A stretch of DNA of 64,000 nt, taken from positions 23,406,071 through 23,470,070 of the forward strand of contig CM018052.1 in NCBI GenBank assembly GCA_008638375.1, read 5' to 3'. Under the pieces are notes generated by a model. It saw nothing but the letters and a program-made list of their open reading frames with translations. It had not been told where the DNA came from and did not search any database. The DNA comes from Nyssa sinensis (lineage: Eukaryota > Streptophyta > Magnoliopsida > Cornales > Nyssaceae). Both the position numbers and the translations under genes were made by a program. Below, piece after piece: positions 11,901-26,900 of this stretch (its first letter is position 1; each line of letters begins with the position of its first letter).

Positions 11901-14900
11901 TTCACTTTTATTCTTTTGGTTGTGTTGTGCAGGATCCTCACTCCAATAAGTTGATTAGGACAGGTTGTAGAAAGGGAGGATTGCATGTGTTATAAGAGTC
12001 CATGTTCCTGCTGTTTCTACTTCTTTAGTTGATTTAGCTTCATTTTATTTGAGTCCAAAGTCATCTAATTTTTATTTATGGCATTCTCACATTGGTCCAA
12101 AGCCTAAGATCCTCTAAAAAAAAATCCATTAGTCTATCTAGGTACATAGGAAACTCTACCTTAATCCAAAAAAAAATTGTTTTAAAAAAAATTCTTTCAA
12201 CTTCTAAGGGGGAGATTCCACCCCTTCAAAAACTCCACGGTTCCTTTCTCTCCAAATGCACCAAATAAGACACGTGGGTGCCATTCTTCAAGCGATTTTC
12301 CTCTACTTCTTCTGTTAATCATCCTCCTATTATTCATACTTGCTCTTCCAGGAATATAACAATTTCTTCTGTAGGTATAACTCCTTCGCGTCTCTCCTCT
12401 GCCTCTCACCCAAATTATGAGGACGTGAATCTTGCTTCTTGTTGCTATCCTATGCGCCTTCGTAAGTGTCTTGATAGGTTTGGTTTTTCTAATTATTGCT
12501 ATTCTGCTGATTACATTTCTTTCTTAGCCTCTATTAATTCTCTATATGAGCCTGCCTCCTATAAGGAGGCTGCTCTTAATCCTCTTTTGAGACAGGCTAT
12601 GGATAAGGAGCTTTCTATATTGCATAAGACTGCTACATAGGAATTGGTGTCCTTACCTTCTGGTAAATGTGTGGTTGGTTGTAAGTGGATTTATCAGATC
12701 AAGTCTAGATCCGATGGTTCTGTAAAACGGTACACGGCTTGATTGGTGGCCAAGGGGCTTGCTAAGGAATATGGCATTGACTATGAGGAGACCTTCACTC
12801 CTATTGCTAAGATGACTATAGTTCAAACAACAATTGCAGTGGCTGTTGTTCATTAGTGGTATCTTTATCAAATGAATGTTGAAAAAGAACTTGGTTGAAG
12901 AAGTTTTCATGGTTCCTAATCTTGGTCTTCCTCACAATCCTGGTGAGGTCTACAAACTAAGGAAGACATTATATGGTCTTAAACAAGCTCCAAGAGCTTG
13001 GTTTGACAAGTTCTTGGTTGTCATCTGTGACATGGGTTTCGTGTTAGTGATCATGGTTCAGCTCTTTTTTTTTTCGTTATACTTTTACGGGTTGTATTGT
13101 TCTTTTACTTTATTTTGATGATATGATTTTTATTGGTGATGATACAATTGGGATAGAGTTGTTGAAATTACAATTGCATGCCCACTTTGAGATGAAGGAT
13201 TTGGGCTCTCTTTGTTATTTCTTTGGTATTGAAGTTAGCTCTTCTCCAAAGGATTATCTTCTATCTTAGTCCAAGTATGCGTCCGATATTATTCAACGAG
13301 CATATCGAATCAACACTAAGATGGTTGAGACACCTTTGGAGCTCAATGTCTGTCACTCTTCTTTTGATGGAGTTCTATTTTCTGATCCTACATTATATTG
13401 CACTATTATTGGGATCTTGGTCTATTTTATTGTTACATGCCCTGCTATTGGATATGTTGTTCATATTGTCAGTCAGTTTACATGCCCTGTTACATGCCCA
13501 CTTTGAGATGAAGGATTTGGGCTCTCTTTGTTATTTCTTTGGTATTGAAGTTAGCTCTTCTCCAAAGGATTATCTTCTATCTTAGTCCAAGTATGCGTCC
13601 GATATTATTCAACGAGCATATCGAATCAACACTAAGATGGTTGAGACACCTTTGGAGCTCAATGTCTGTCACTCTTCTTTTGATGGAGTTCTATTTTCTG
13701 ATCCTACATTATATTGCACTATTATTGGGATCTTGGTCTATTTTACTGTTACATGCCCTGCTATTGGATATGTTGTTCATATTGTCAGTCAGTTTATTTC
13801 TTTTTCAGTGTTGTCATAGACAATCGCATTGTTGCCTCGGTGATTGGGCGATGCGATTTTCAATCTTATTGCCTTTACATATTCCAGGCTAGGCGTCTTT
13901 AAAGAGGCAACGCTTAGGCGATCGCCTAAAGTAAGGCGAGAGGCGACTAGGCGATTGCTTTTTTATTTGTAACATATTTTAATTGTATGTCCTTATATTT
14001 ATAGTGTTTTATGCACTTATTTAACAATTCTGTAAGAGGCATATCAATATAAAAGAAAACAATTATAGTCTAGAAGTATTATTGTCCAATTTATTATATT
14101 AATATAAATATGATTATCAAACATTAGCACAAAATTGGCCTAATAAACATTTAAATATTTGAAATGTTGCAAAAAATTCAAAGTTTTGAGAACAGTCCCA
14201 ACATGTAAAAAAATTTAATTTGGGATTGACATTTCATCTTCTATAACCAGCAAATTGTCATCATTCTTCACAAAATTTGAGCCTGCCTATGATAAAACAT
14301 CTTCCTTCCATCAATCAAATTATGATTGATCACCTCTATGAGAAGTCTTTCCAACATAAGCCTAATTTTTTAGAATTAGTTTAGATATCTATGAGATTGG
14401 CCCTATCATGTCTACCATATTATTAGGAGTAGCAAGTTTACAAAAATTTCTTCTATTTAAGACTTAGGTAGATAACAAAACTTGGAATATTAATTTAGAA
14501 AAAAAAAAACACGAAAGCTTAAAATGGTTATATCACTTAAATACGTCATATGTAACTTTTAGATTAAAATTTTTAGTGTTATGTGATAGTTATTTTAATG
14601 ATAAGATATATATTTTTTTTTAATTTGGAATGAATTAACTTTTACAGCTTGTTTGGATGAAGAGAAAATAAAACATTAGGTGGAGAGATAGTTAAATCTC
14701 TCGTTTGGAAGTTTTTAATGGAGAGAAAAGAAAAGAATAGGAGGGAAAGTTTGAGGGTTTTGTCCTACTTTTCCAATCTCTCCAAAAGTGGAGAGATTTG
14801 GAGAGAAAAGAAAGTTAGTTAATGAATTTTTGGAAATACCAAAAATAATCATAAAAGAAAGAATTAAAAATTCTAAACATAAAAAATAAAAGGGCATAAT

Positions 14901-17900
14901 TGTAAAATTATTTTTTATACTTTCTTTTCTTTTCTCTCCCACTAATAATTCAAACAAGCAATAATAACTTTTTTTTTCTCTCTTAAACTATCAAACAAGA
15001 TAAAGATGAACACTTTTTTTTTTATTTTCTTCTCTTTTCTCTTCAATTTTAAGTTATTTTTGATTTTCTTTTTTCTCCAAAACTTCCAAACGAACTGTTA
15101 ATGTGTAATACATATTTTAGATTATTTTATTAGTTAGCGTCTTGCTTCACTTAGGGTAGTGCTTTTTTGTTGCCTCGCTTTTCAAGAAATGTGAAACCTT
15201 AATGTTTTAACGGTGCCTTTCGCCTTTAACTACACTGTCTAACGCTGACTGAGCTGGTCGTTCCATGGATAGAAAATCTACTATTAGATTCTGTGTTTTT
15301 CTTGGTGATTCTTCGATTCTTGGAAAAGCAAGAAATTGTCGTTCTTTTGCCAACGCTAAGTATCTTGCCATGGCTACTACAGTACTACTACAACCGAGAT
15401 TGTGTGGTTATGTTGGTTGCTTGCTGACCATGTCATTTCTTTGTCTGATCATACTCCTTTGTATTGTAATAATAAGAATGCTATTCAGATTGCTCACAAC
15501 TCTATCTTTCATGAGCGTACTAAACACATTGAAATTGATTGTCATTTCTTGCATCATTATCTTCATCTTGGCACACTTTCTCTTCCATTTCTTCTTTCTA
15601 CCTTAAAGTTTGGATGCCTCCTTTACGAAGTCTCACATGATTCTGTACTTTCTCTTTCTACTTAACAAACTCTCGATGCTGTTCGCTGCCGCATCGTGAG
15701 TTTGAAGAGGGGGGCGGGGGAGTGTTAGAGTAGTTTTGTTTCATTAAGGGTAGTATGGTATTTTGGTTCTCTTGTTCTAGCCCTACTATAAATGATTCCT
15801 ATTATTTTTTTCTATTAGGTTAAGTCTTGTATATTTAAGAGCATAGCAGTAATAAGATTATCTTCTTCCTCTTTCTTTTCTTCAACTGTTTATCTATTGG
15901 ATCAAAGTTTAGAATTATGAGAACAATTGCCTGTGCTCGAGATAATTAATTCATTTCAGATAGTTTATCCCTATGGTATTTGACGACGCAAGTACTTGGC
16001 ATGGTATATGTCATTTTGTTAGCTACCTAGAAAACTTTGTAATTTTGTTCTAGTAACAGAGCATTGGGGCATCATTTGAAATAGAAACTATTTAATACTA
16101 CAGCTTGTTAAACTCTCAAGGACTGAAAATATAAGAATTTGTAGTCTAAGATTCAACTAGCAGCTAAGAGTTTATCCAAAACCAGCCAACTATTAGGTAA
16201 TTAACTTTTAGAGGTTTTTTTTTTTTACTAGGTAAGTCAAAACACACACACACACACTCTTGCCCCTTAGGTCAACCTCCCATACAGAGAGGTGGAGGAG
16301 ATATCCGTCAAGCTAGAGCTTGTTTGTTAATTGATATCTAGATTCTATTCTAACAACTTCGTAGCACTTAAAGTATTGTAACAATTGCAGAAATTATTTC
16401 TACAAAAAAGAGAGAATGGATATAGACATGAAATGGTTGGAGAACGAACTTACGTTCACCAAAATTGTTTTTTAATATTATTTATAGTATTAGCCGAGTG
16501 ATCCATTAGTAGCAATAATAGTGTTATAACATTACAGGGAATCAGGGATACCATAATAATGTATTTTAATATAAATAAGTCCTGATTATCTCAGTCTTAA
16601 GGATAAATAAGTCCTAGTTTCTAATTATGACAAATAGAATGGTAGCCACATTGTATGTTTTATAATACTATTTGAATATAAATATGACAAAGAATAATCA
16701 CAAAAAAAAAAAAAAAAACTGAAATCTTAATTATATCCGTAACACTCAACCTGAAAAAAGGGAACCCGTAACACAATCTGTGGGTTGTGGGGTGCTCACA
16801 CACGCGCACACAGAGAGAAAGAGAGAGAGAAGTTCCTTCTTGCAGGAGGAGCAAATTAAAAAAGTAATTGCAATGTTTTGAATCTCTTGATTTCTTCTAA
16901 GAAGATAGTGGTGTGGTAGGATGGCCTTAGGGTGCTTGTGGCAGTGGAGTTCACCCAAGGGTGGGACATCAACTAATTTTGTTAGGGGTAGACCTGGTGG
17001 TTGGCCAGCAACATGTGTCAGTTAAGTGTAGATGTATAGACAGAGGGGCTGGAGACAACAGAAGTGTTGGGTTAGGAAGAACGGGGCTAACCCTAAATAT
17101 GTGCTTTATATGCTAAAGATATTTTAGGAATTAAGAAAATATATGAAGGGTGTTTTTGTAACTTTATTACATAGTCGGAGTGGGGACCTGGAAATCCAGG
17201 TTAGATTGCCATCCTGATGTGTGAGATGGGGTTGCACGATAGGTAGGTGCAAAAGCTTGATATTTATTGTTAGGCCTAGTCCTTAACAACTTAACTTTTT
17301 GGGGCAATTGCTATTTCTAATAGTTATGTCGTTTAAAAATGGATTTACTAATTGTGGATGTGAAGTCAATTTCTAAGCATATATTTTCTTGTTTGTTTTG
17401 TCTGTCTCGTGTGAATACTGGAGGTCTATAAAAGCACTCAGAAGTTATATCTAGCAGATGAGTTAGCTGACAATGGATGCACATTTGTTGACTGTCTCAG
17501 CTGAGATTCTCAATACTCGGCTGAAACATTAAAAATCTGTGCTGATCGGTGTGGTTTTGTGGATTATTTCCAACAGATAGTACTTCCTTATAATTAGACA
17601 AGCTTGTGAGCCAAATTGCAGAGACTTAATTTAATTTGCAACTAGCTGATAGGAGAACTTTGTGATTACAATGTATTCTATTTCATTTCTTTGTTTTATT
17701 AATAGTACTCAGTTACCATGAATTTGTTCCAATTATGATTTTCTGCTCCTATGATCCACTTCAGTTATTATTGCGCAGATAATTCATCCAGTGAACTCAC
17801 TTGGGGTGCTTTAGATGATGTTGTGATGGGAGGGGTTAGTGAAAGTACATATCGCATTGATTCAACTGGTGGCGAAAATGGTGGACCAACAGGGGTTTTC

Positions 17901-20900
17901 ACAGGTTTGTTCTTCGCATAGACTCACATCTATGTGTTTGCATTATTATTTTAGAAGAACATCATGGCAGATACTTCCACTGGAATTATGGTGGTTAGTT
18001 TTCCATATTTGAATCCATTTGTTCATTTCTTTTGTGTCCCCTTTAGGTGTTGTCTCCACAGCAAACAACGGGGGCTTTACTAGTATTAGAACAAAGGTGA
18101 GCTATAAATTTTTTTTTCTTTTCTCTTGAGTTATTCATGTGCTTGTAAGTTGGAATCTTCGATTTTCCTTATTTGTGCTTACTTTATTATATATACTATG
18201 ATAAGTCGGTTTATTTCTTTATCTAACCATAATTGGTTACTTCAACACTAATCAGTACCATTGTTTAATTTATTAATGCCGAATTTTAATAAGCATGTTA
18301 TTCAATTCTGTTTTACATAATATTTGAATTGAGTCCATTCAATTTTTCATCGCATTTGAAATTAGTATATGATGTAAATTCTACTTCTTGCCCCATTTGT
18401 AGGATATTAAAAAATAACATTGATGTAGTTTATAAGAAAAAAGGAGAGCAAATTCTAGGATGAGAGACTTTTTGAAAATTGGTTGGATTTCAAGACAAGG
18501 TCTACTTGGGACCTCCTAAAGTCAAGTTTTCGGTTATGTTTAGTCTTATTATATGTTGTCTTTATTTCAGTTTGCTACTAGTTTAATTTTCTTTATGTTC
18601 TATTAAGTTTTAGAGTCAAATGTATTCTAGTAATTTTGAGATTTGTTGTAAATGGGATGTGGTTGGATCTGTTGGTCATATTTTGGGTCAAGTTATGGTT
18701 GTCTTTAATTATCGTTTTTTGTAGGTTTATATGGGTTTTACTAGTTAAAATCTTTTAGTTTTTAATATCAAGTCCAGGTTCTACTCAACTCAACTCAACA
18801 AAGCTTTATCCTAATTATTTGGGGTCAACTACATAAATCATGTCTCGCCATTCTACCATTCCCACAATTAGATATACAATATCATATTACCTCTACCAAA
18901 GTTAATTTTAGTTGCCTCTGCCCCCAATATGACCCGTAATATAAATCATGACACTCTTCTTTACCGGTGCATTTAATAGTTTTCATTTTTAATTCTATCT
19001 TTTCTTGTCTTATGCACATCTGTCTTAACATTCTCATTTTAGATACACTCATTTTATTAACATAGTGTTTCTTAACTACCCAACATTTTGTTCCATAAAA
19101 CATTGATGGTCTAACAACTATTTTATAGAATTTACCTTATTTTTAAAGTATAAGTCGATTGCACAATACGCTTGTTAGATAATATAATAATAAAGTTACA
19201 CACTCTCTAACAGTTTAAGCTTTTAGATGAGCTAGTGATTTAACATGATATCTAAGTAGACAAAAGATCGTGAGTTCAAACCTCACCATCACCCTGATAA
19301 TATGAATTGACATGTGTAGGCTCAAATTGGCCACATGTGAGGGGGTATGTTACATAATATAATAATAAAGTTACACTCTCTCTAACAACTTAAGCTTTTA
19401 GATGACTTAGTAATTAAACAACGTTAAACACACTTCTCCACTTAACCCGTATTGCTTTAATTCTATGAGTAATATCATCTCCAATTTCTTCTTCCTGATG
19501 AATAAGTGAACCTAGATAATGAAATTTGTCACTTTTTATTAACTTTTAATTTTTAATATTCACTACAACCTCGTTTGGATTCTTAGTTTTACTAAAGTCA
19601 CACTTAAGATATTCTACTTATCTTGAACCCTTTTGATTCCAAAGCCTCTCTTCACACCTCTGATTTAACATTTTTCCATCTTTTGGTTTCATCAATTAAA
19701 ACAATATCATCAGCAAAAACCATACACCATAGAACTTCATCTGTGTATATGCTCAATTAGCTCATGCATTACTAAAGCAAAAAGGAAAGGACTTAATGTT
19801 GACTGTTGATTTAAGCATACTGTGATAAGAAATTCACTTGTTTTTCCAGCAATTGTCCTTAAAGATAATTACAGTCCCATCATATATATATTTTATCGTT
19901 TCAATATATCGTTTGGTAACTCCTTTTCTAAAACCTACTATATTGGATTTCGAGTGATCTTATCATAGGCTTTCTCCAAATCGATAGTTACCATCATCTC
20001 TTTCCATAAGTTTTCTTAATAAGTAAATTGCTTCCATTGTTGATCTCCTTGGCATAAACCCAAATTGATTCTTCGATATAGTTGTATCAAGTCTTAATCG
20101 ATGTTCGATCACTCTCTCCCACAGTTTCATGGTTTGACTTATAAATTTAATGCCATAATAATTTTTACAATTTTGGATATTCCCTTTATTTTTATATATA
20201 GGTACTAAAATACTTTTTCCCTATTGATCAAACATTTTCTTAGTTATTATGATCTTATTAAATAAATTTGTTAGCCAAGACACGCCTACCTCCTAGAGTT
20301 AGGAATTCTTGAAAGTGTATTTATTGTTATTTAATACTTCTAGTTCAATGGAGAACAAGTTACGAAGAAAATTTCTGACAATTATGCTCTTTGTAGATGG
20401 TGTGATGTAATTCAAACCCATAGATGTGAGGTCTAGCCTATCTTTTTATTTTCTTCTACTTTTGTTGATATTTCTACACTTTTAAAGCTTTGTAAATCAT
20501 GCTTGTCTATGCTTTCCTACCCTTAAGGAGTATGTTAAACTAGCCCAGTTCCAACCTTTGCAACTTCAATTACGGAACTTGGCATCCCAAAGAGCCTTTA
20601 ATTACTGTTCATTGATACTGTTCACAGCCCCTGAACAACCCCAAAAGTTTACCTCTTTTTGTCTAAATATTGTTCAAAAACCTTACTTCTTGTGCCCAAC
20701 TTTTACTTTTTCCAAAAGTAGAGTGTGTTTATAATAAAACAAGTAAAAGTAGAGTTTTATATAATGGGGATTCATGGCAAAAAAACAAACCAGTTACTGG
20801 CCCTTGAGACTAATTAGGAGTTGCCATTTAACATAGGGTTTAGGTGTGTTTGTCACCTAAATAATAGACTTTGTAGAAAATAGGCTTTTTCATATTAGTT

Positions 20901-23900
20901 AAAGAATTTTGAATTTGAAAACATACTACAAAAATCTTTTATACTTGGTGGCTCCATAATTAGTTAATCAAAGTTATGGATTTTGGGGCTCACCCTAAAA
21001 GATCCATCACAATACTTATTACATTTTCCAAATGTCCTTTCATGTCTTATCAAAATGAACTTTTAAAGTTGTGTTTGATTCATACTACTGTAGTAGTCTC
21101 TTTTAGGATATTTTTGTCTTTTATTATTGTTAAACATCTAATTGCTCCAAAAGCTTAGGCTATTAGAGAATGAGCCAACAATTTATATCAAACTTTCAAC
21201 ACTCCCTCTTACATGCAATTCTGACTCACACGTAGAGAGAGAAAGAAACAACAAATAAATACAAAGTAGAACAGAATGCAAATTGAGAGAAATGAACCTA
21301 AGACCTCTCATAACCAAGGCTTTGATACCATATTAAACAACCAATTGCTCCAAAAGTTTAAGCTGTTAGAGAATGGGCTAATAGTGTATACCAAGCTCTC
21401 AAAAATTATTTTTGGAGGGTCTAGATTAGATATAATTTACGGCTGAGATTTAGTTAAATTATGGCTGGTGGAAGTCTTGTAAATACATTGTAGCCTTCTA
21501 ATCAACAAGGACAAATAATAGAGTTATGAAGTCAAGTTGAAACCTTAACGCAGTGCCTTGTGCAATTAGAAACTCCAACTCATGATGATAGCATTTGTGG
21601 TAGGAGGAAGAGGGATTTATAACCACTATCATGGTCGTGCTCTTCTTAGAGAGCCTTGTATACCAAAAGGTCGATGATAGGACTGTGGATTTAAAAGGGG
21701 TCTGCAAGCAAAAGAATTTATTGGTTAGTTGACTATGAAGTACATACGCTATTTTGACTCACGTGTTCGTCTTGGATATGGAAACATGTTGGACATGTGT
21801 CAAACATGCGAATTTTTTATTATTATTTAATATCGGACATGTTCTGGATACGCTGGGGACATGTTTGAGACACTTTTTATTTTATTTACCCTCTTTTTCT
21901 CTTCTACTTTTTTTTTCTTTTTTGGTTATACATATTTATGTTCTATGTAAAAACGGTTCTTGAATTTTTATTTAATGGTTTTATTATTTAATATCTTAGT
22001 AATGTTTTTTGTGATTTGTGTGTTTTTATGCCAATTTTAATTGAAATAATGTTAGGTTTTTATTATGTGATTATATACATATATATGAATTCAATGTGTA
22101 CCTATTGTATTCGTGTTCATGCTTCTTAGTTAGTTGGCTACTATTGAAAGAATAATTTATGTTAAAGAAGTAACTGAAGACAAGAAAATGAAGCTGGTTG
22201 CATTAATTTCTAGGGGTCGTTCTTTTGCATGGTGGGATCAACTTTGACACATCAAATGAGGGGAGATTGAAGATCAACATTTGGAAGAAGATGAAAAAGA
22301 ACTTAAGGGAGAATTTTCTACCCTTCAATTATGTCCAAAGCATCTACCAGCATCTCTGACATCTTTGACAAAGAAATAGAAAACACCCCCTACTTGCAGT
22401 TAAAATTAGAAGAAATAAGGCCTTTAAGTTCAAACATATATTAGTTATAATTTGATATATACAATATATATTACAACTAAGTTTGAGAGGGAGAGAGAAT
22501 GACATATAATTTTCATCTCTACACCCATTTATATATTACTAAAACATCAACTTATCAAAAAAAAAATTACTAAAACATTAGCAATTGCAAAAAAAAAAAA
22601 AAAATCCCACTCTAGAATATTCTATCACTCCCTCTCAATTTGACACCTGGATATTTCTCGTGCCCAACTTGCATATAATAAAATGAAAAAATTTTAGTAT
22701 TGAGGCCTCATTGAACACATCAGCCAATTGTTTCTCTAATTTCACAAAAGGCATACGAATTAACCCCTCATTTAGTTTTTCCTTAGTGAAATGTCTGTCA
22801 ATCTCAATGTGGTTTGTTTTACATGTTGAACCGGATTATGAGGAATATTGATGACTACCTTATTATCATAGTACGACGTTATTGGTCCATTAACATTTAC
22901 TCAAGTCTCTCATCAAAGTTTGAATCCACATAAGATCATGAACTCCCTGCGCAATAGCCCTGTATTCACCTTCTGCACTAGATCTAGTTGCTAATGGTTG
23001 CTTCTTGTTTTGCCAAGTGACTAAATTCCCTTCTATGAAGGTGCAATAGCCTAAGGTTGACCATCTATCATCAATTGAGCCTTTGCATCTATGAAGGCTT
23101 CTAGTTCCTGTAACGCCCGCGAACATAATAACTTGAAGAAAAAGTCTTAAGCCCAAGTTAAAGGTAGCAAGACTTGTGGCATCTTATATACCAATCAAAC
23201 TACTTCCACCCAACTAATGTGGGATAGAAGTATCACATTCTCCTCCCTTAGGACCACACGTCCTCGTGGGGTCGCTCTAAATCTCTCCCAGCTACCTAGT
23301 AAGCGGACACTCTAGGGGCCTTTACTCTATGGGAGCCGGCTTTGATACTACTTTGTAACGCCCCAAGTCTGCTTACCCAATAACTTGAGGAAAGGGCCCA
23401 AAAACATGGCTCAAAATTCTTAAGCACAAGTTATTAGTAGCAAGGCTTGTAGTGTCTTATATACCAATAAAACTACTCTCACCCAACCAATGTGGGATAC
23501 AAGTATCATAGCTTCAAATGGCCTTGACTAGAAAACAATATTCTCTTTCATGAAGCAAATATCTCAAAATATGATAGGCAACATCTAGATGAGAGGTGCA
23601 AAGATCATTTATAAACTAAAAATACTTACTAGATGGGCTACCGAACAACTTTGTTTCTTGCAATATTCTAGTTATGTTTTGTCTCAATTCATTGAGAAAC
23701 AAAAATGTTTCGGTCGTTTCGATAGAAAAATAACGAAATTTTGATCCTTGGGCTATGTCTGGATGAGTGTGAACAAGATATATGTCTCCCTACAAGTCTC
23801 TGATATCATTCGTTATCTACATGATTATCATCAACTTTTTAAGTCGAAAATTAACCTTGATGGGGGAGTCTGCAAGTCTACAGCCCAACATAGCAATTTC

Positions 23901-26900
23901 TTATACAAGGTTAAGGATATACTTGCTCCGAGAAACAAAAATACTTTTGTCAAATCTAGCAACCTCAATTCTAAGGAAGTAAGGCAAATTACCCCCATCT
24001 TTGATTTCAGTTTGATTTAAAATTCGCTAGCTAGATGAGCTTTTAGTTTAGACATGTAAACCAAGAGAGAAGAATAATTCTCTATATATTATTCCATTCA
24101 AAATATACAAGTGTATTTATACACAAATTGAGAGACTAAACTAGGAAAGTAAACTAATTAGAATCCCTATGATTGGGCCTATACAGTCAACCCTACAGCC
24201 TGTATATTCTAGAATAATCCTACGTATATTCTGTAACACTCCCCCTCAAGCTGGAGCATAGATATTAATTAGGCCCAGCTTGTTGCAAATATAATCGACT
24301 CGAGCCCCATTGAGAGCCTTTGTGAAGATATCTCCTAACTGTTCTCCAGTTTTCACGTATCCGATAGAGATCAAATTTTGCTGCAACTTTTCACGAACAA
24401 AATGACAGTCAATCTCAATATGCTTAGTCCGTTCATGAAACACAGGATTGGAAGCAATATGGAGAGCCGCTTGGTTATCACACCACAATTTTGCTGGTAT
24501 TGAAGCTTTAAGACCAACCTCAATTAAGAGTTGATATATCCACATTATCTCACATACAGATTGTGCCATAGCTCTATATTCTGATTCTGCACTGCATTGG
24601 GACACAACATTTTGTTTCTTACTCTTCCATGAAATCAAATTTCCTCCAACAAAAACACAGTATCCGGTAGTGGATCTGTGGTCAATCTTGGAACCTGCCC
24701 AATCTGCATCTGAAAAACATTCGATGTGAGTATGTCCATGATTCTTGTACAGTAACCCTCGTCCAGGAGCTCCCTTTAAGTAACACAGGATCTGTTCTAA
24801 CGCTACCCAATGGTGAACGGTTGGGGAGGACATGAATTGACTGACAATACTAACAGAGTATGCAATATCAGGACGTGTCACTGTAAGATAGTTCAACTTT
24901 CCAACCAGTCTCCTGTATTTTTCAGGATCTTCAAATAAGTCTCCATCTTTCGTGAGTTGTAGGTTGGGAAGCATTGGAGCGCTGCACGGCTTAGCCCCCA
25001 ACTTTCCAGTCTCAGTTAACAGGTCAAGCACATATTTCCTCTGAGATAGGACAATGCCTTTCTTGCTTCTCGTCACCTCAATTCCCAAGAAATACTTCAA
25101 CACCCCTAAATCTTTTGTGTGAAACTGGCTATGAAGAAAGGACTTCAAAGATGAAATTCCCGCAGTATCACTTCCAGTAATGACAATATCATCCACATAT
25201 ACAACAAGGAGAATGAGGCCAGATGTAGAATGCTTATAGAAAACTGAGTGGTCAGACTTACTCTTATTCATTCCAAACTTCTCCACTGCCTGACTAAATT
25301 TTCCAAACCAGGCACGGGGACTCTGTTTCAAACCATATAAGGACTTGCGAAGATGACAAACTCGCCCACACTCCCCCTGAGCAACAAATCCAGGTGGTTG
25401 CTCCATATACACTTCCTCCTGGAGATCACCATGTAAGAAAGCATTTTTGATGTCGAACTGATGTAAAGGCCAATCATTAGTAGCTGCCAGAGAAATAAAT
25501 AAGCGAACTGAGGTCAACTTAGCAACAGGGGAGAAAGTATCAGAATAATCCACACCATAAGTCTGAGCATAGCCTTTAGCCACAAGACGGGCTTTAAGGC
25601 GAGCCACGGAACTATCGGAATTGAATTTGACTGCAAACACCCATTTACAGCCAATAGCTCTCTTTCCTGCAGGTAAAGGCACTAAAGCCCAAGTATCATT
25701 AGCATCTAAAGCATTCATCTCTTCGATCATAGCATCACGCCATCCGGGATGGGACAAGGCATCATGGACAGTTTTGGGAAGAGACACAGAATCAAGAGAA
25801 GCAACAAAAGAACACGAAGGAGAGGACAAGTGAGCATAAGAAACAAACGAGGAAATAGGATAAGTGCACTGACGCGTACCTTTGCGAAGGGCAATGGAAA
25901 GATCAAGATCATCAGCCACAGGATCCGATGGCGAAGAAGAAACTGGTGCGGGACATGGAGTAGATGGGTCTTGTCGTCGGGAATAGACATAGCGAATAGG
26001 AGGTGGTGGGGATGGAGGGGTAACAGGGGAGGGAACTACAGTGGGGGGCGGAGAGGTGATAGTATAAACCAACAGATCATCATCCTCCCCCTGACTCGGA
26101 GAAATAGAAGCAGCAGAGAAAAAAGGAAGATGTTCGAGAAAGGTAACATCAGCGGACACAAGATACTTGTGAAGGCTAGGACAGTAGCACCGATACCCCT
26201 TTTGTAGACGAGAGTAACCCAGAAAAACACATTTTAAAGACTTGGGATCTAATTTAGTGACCTGGGGACGAACATCACGAGCAAAACAAGTACTACCAAA
26301 TATCCGGGGTGCAATAGGAAACAAGGGTTTAGTAGGAAAAAGGACATTGTAAGGGATCTCACCATTAAGAACAGAGGAAGGCATGCGATTAATCAAAAAA
26401 ACAGGCTGTGGAAACTGCATCAGCCCAAAATTGTTTAGGAACGCGCATTTGGAATAAGAGGGCCCGGGCTGTCTCAAGAAGATGCCTATTTTTCCGTTCG
26501 GCCACACCGTTCTGAGATGGTGTGTCAACACAAGAGGATTGGTGAAGGACGCCATTGTGAATCATATAGGCCTGAAAGGGATCAGAAAAATATTCTTTGG
26601 CATTATCACTTCGTAATGTATGCACAAAAACATTAAACTGTTTTAATTTCAGCACAAAAGGCACTAAAATGAGAAAATAATTCAAAACGATTTTTCATTA
26701 AATAAAGCCAAGTTACACGAGAAAAATCAACAAAAGAAACAAAATATCGAAATCCAGTAGGGGACACAATAGGACACGGACCCCAAACATCGGAATGGAC
26801 TATCTCAAAGGGAAAACTAGCCCGTTTATTGACTCGAGGGACTGACGGCAAACGATGATGTTTGGCAAACTGACACGACTCACAATCTAAGGAAGAAACA

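Larger units (their letters stand above)
10943..15913 (+). mobile_element. Decayed Ty1/copia element with 5-bp target duplication
   Basis: The LTRs are 10943-11152 and 15723-15913, both beginning TGTTAGAGT and sharing the 'ccctactataaatgatt' and 'attggatcaaagttta' blocks. The target duplication ATTAT is at 10938-10942 and 15914-15918. A tRNA-iMet-type primer site (tgttaccagagc, compare TGGTATCAGAGC) starts at 11153. A polypurine tract (AAGAGGGGGGCGGGGGAG) ends at 15722. Gag and integrase are mostly deleted. Reverse transcriptase and RNase H fragments survive, broken by stops, an internal 316-bp duplication and a later DNA transposon. Confidence 0.88.
9551..17778 (+). other. Intron 7 (8.2 kb), transposon-filled
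   Basis: Interrupts the coding sequence just after the YxxxK region. Contents: (TG)n and (TA)n runs with a short duplicated 'tcacccaaggggg' segment (9775-9912), a hAT-like GC-rich element (10168-10909), a decayed copia (10943-15913), then low-complexity DNA (15919-17778) with an A run near 16700 and (AC)/(AG) runs near 16797-16829. Confidence 0.85.

Noticed and set aside
22890..23156. Treating the RNase H fragment as a separate copia
   Set aside because: Order, strand and reading of RT at 23509-24054 and 29015 on show it is the end of the same old copia, split by a TRIM and a young copia.
25621..26230. Frames antisense to, or in other frames of, the copia pol
   Set aside because: Shadows of the RT/integrase coding sequence; low-complexity products.
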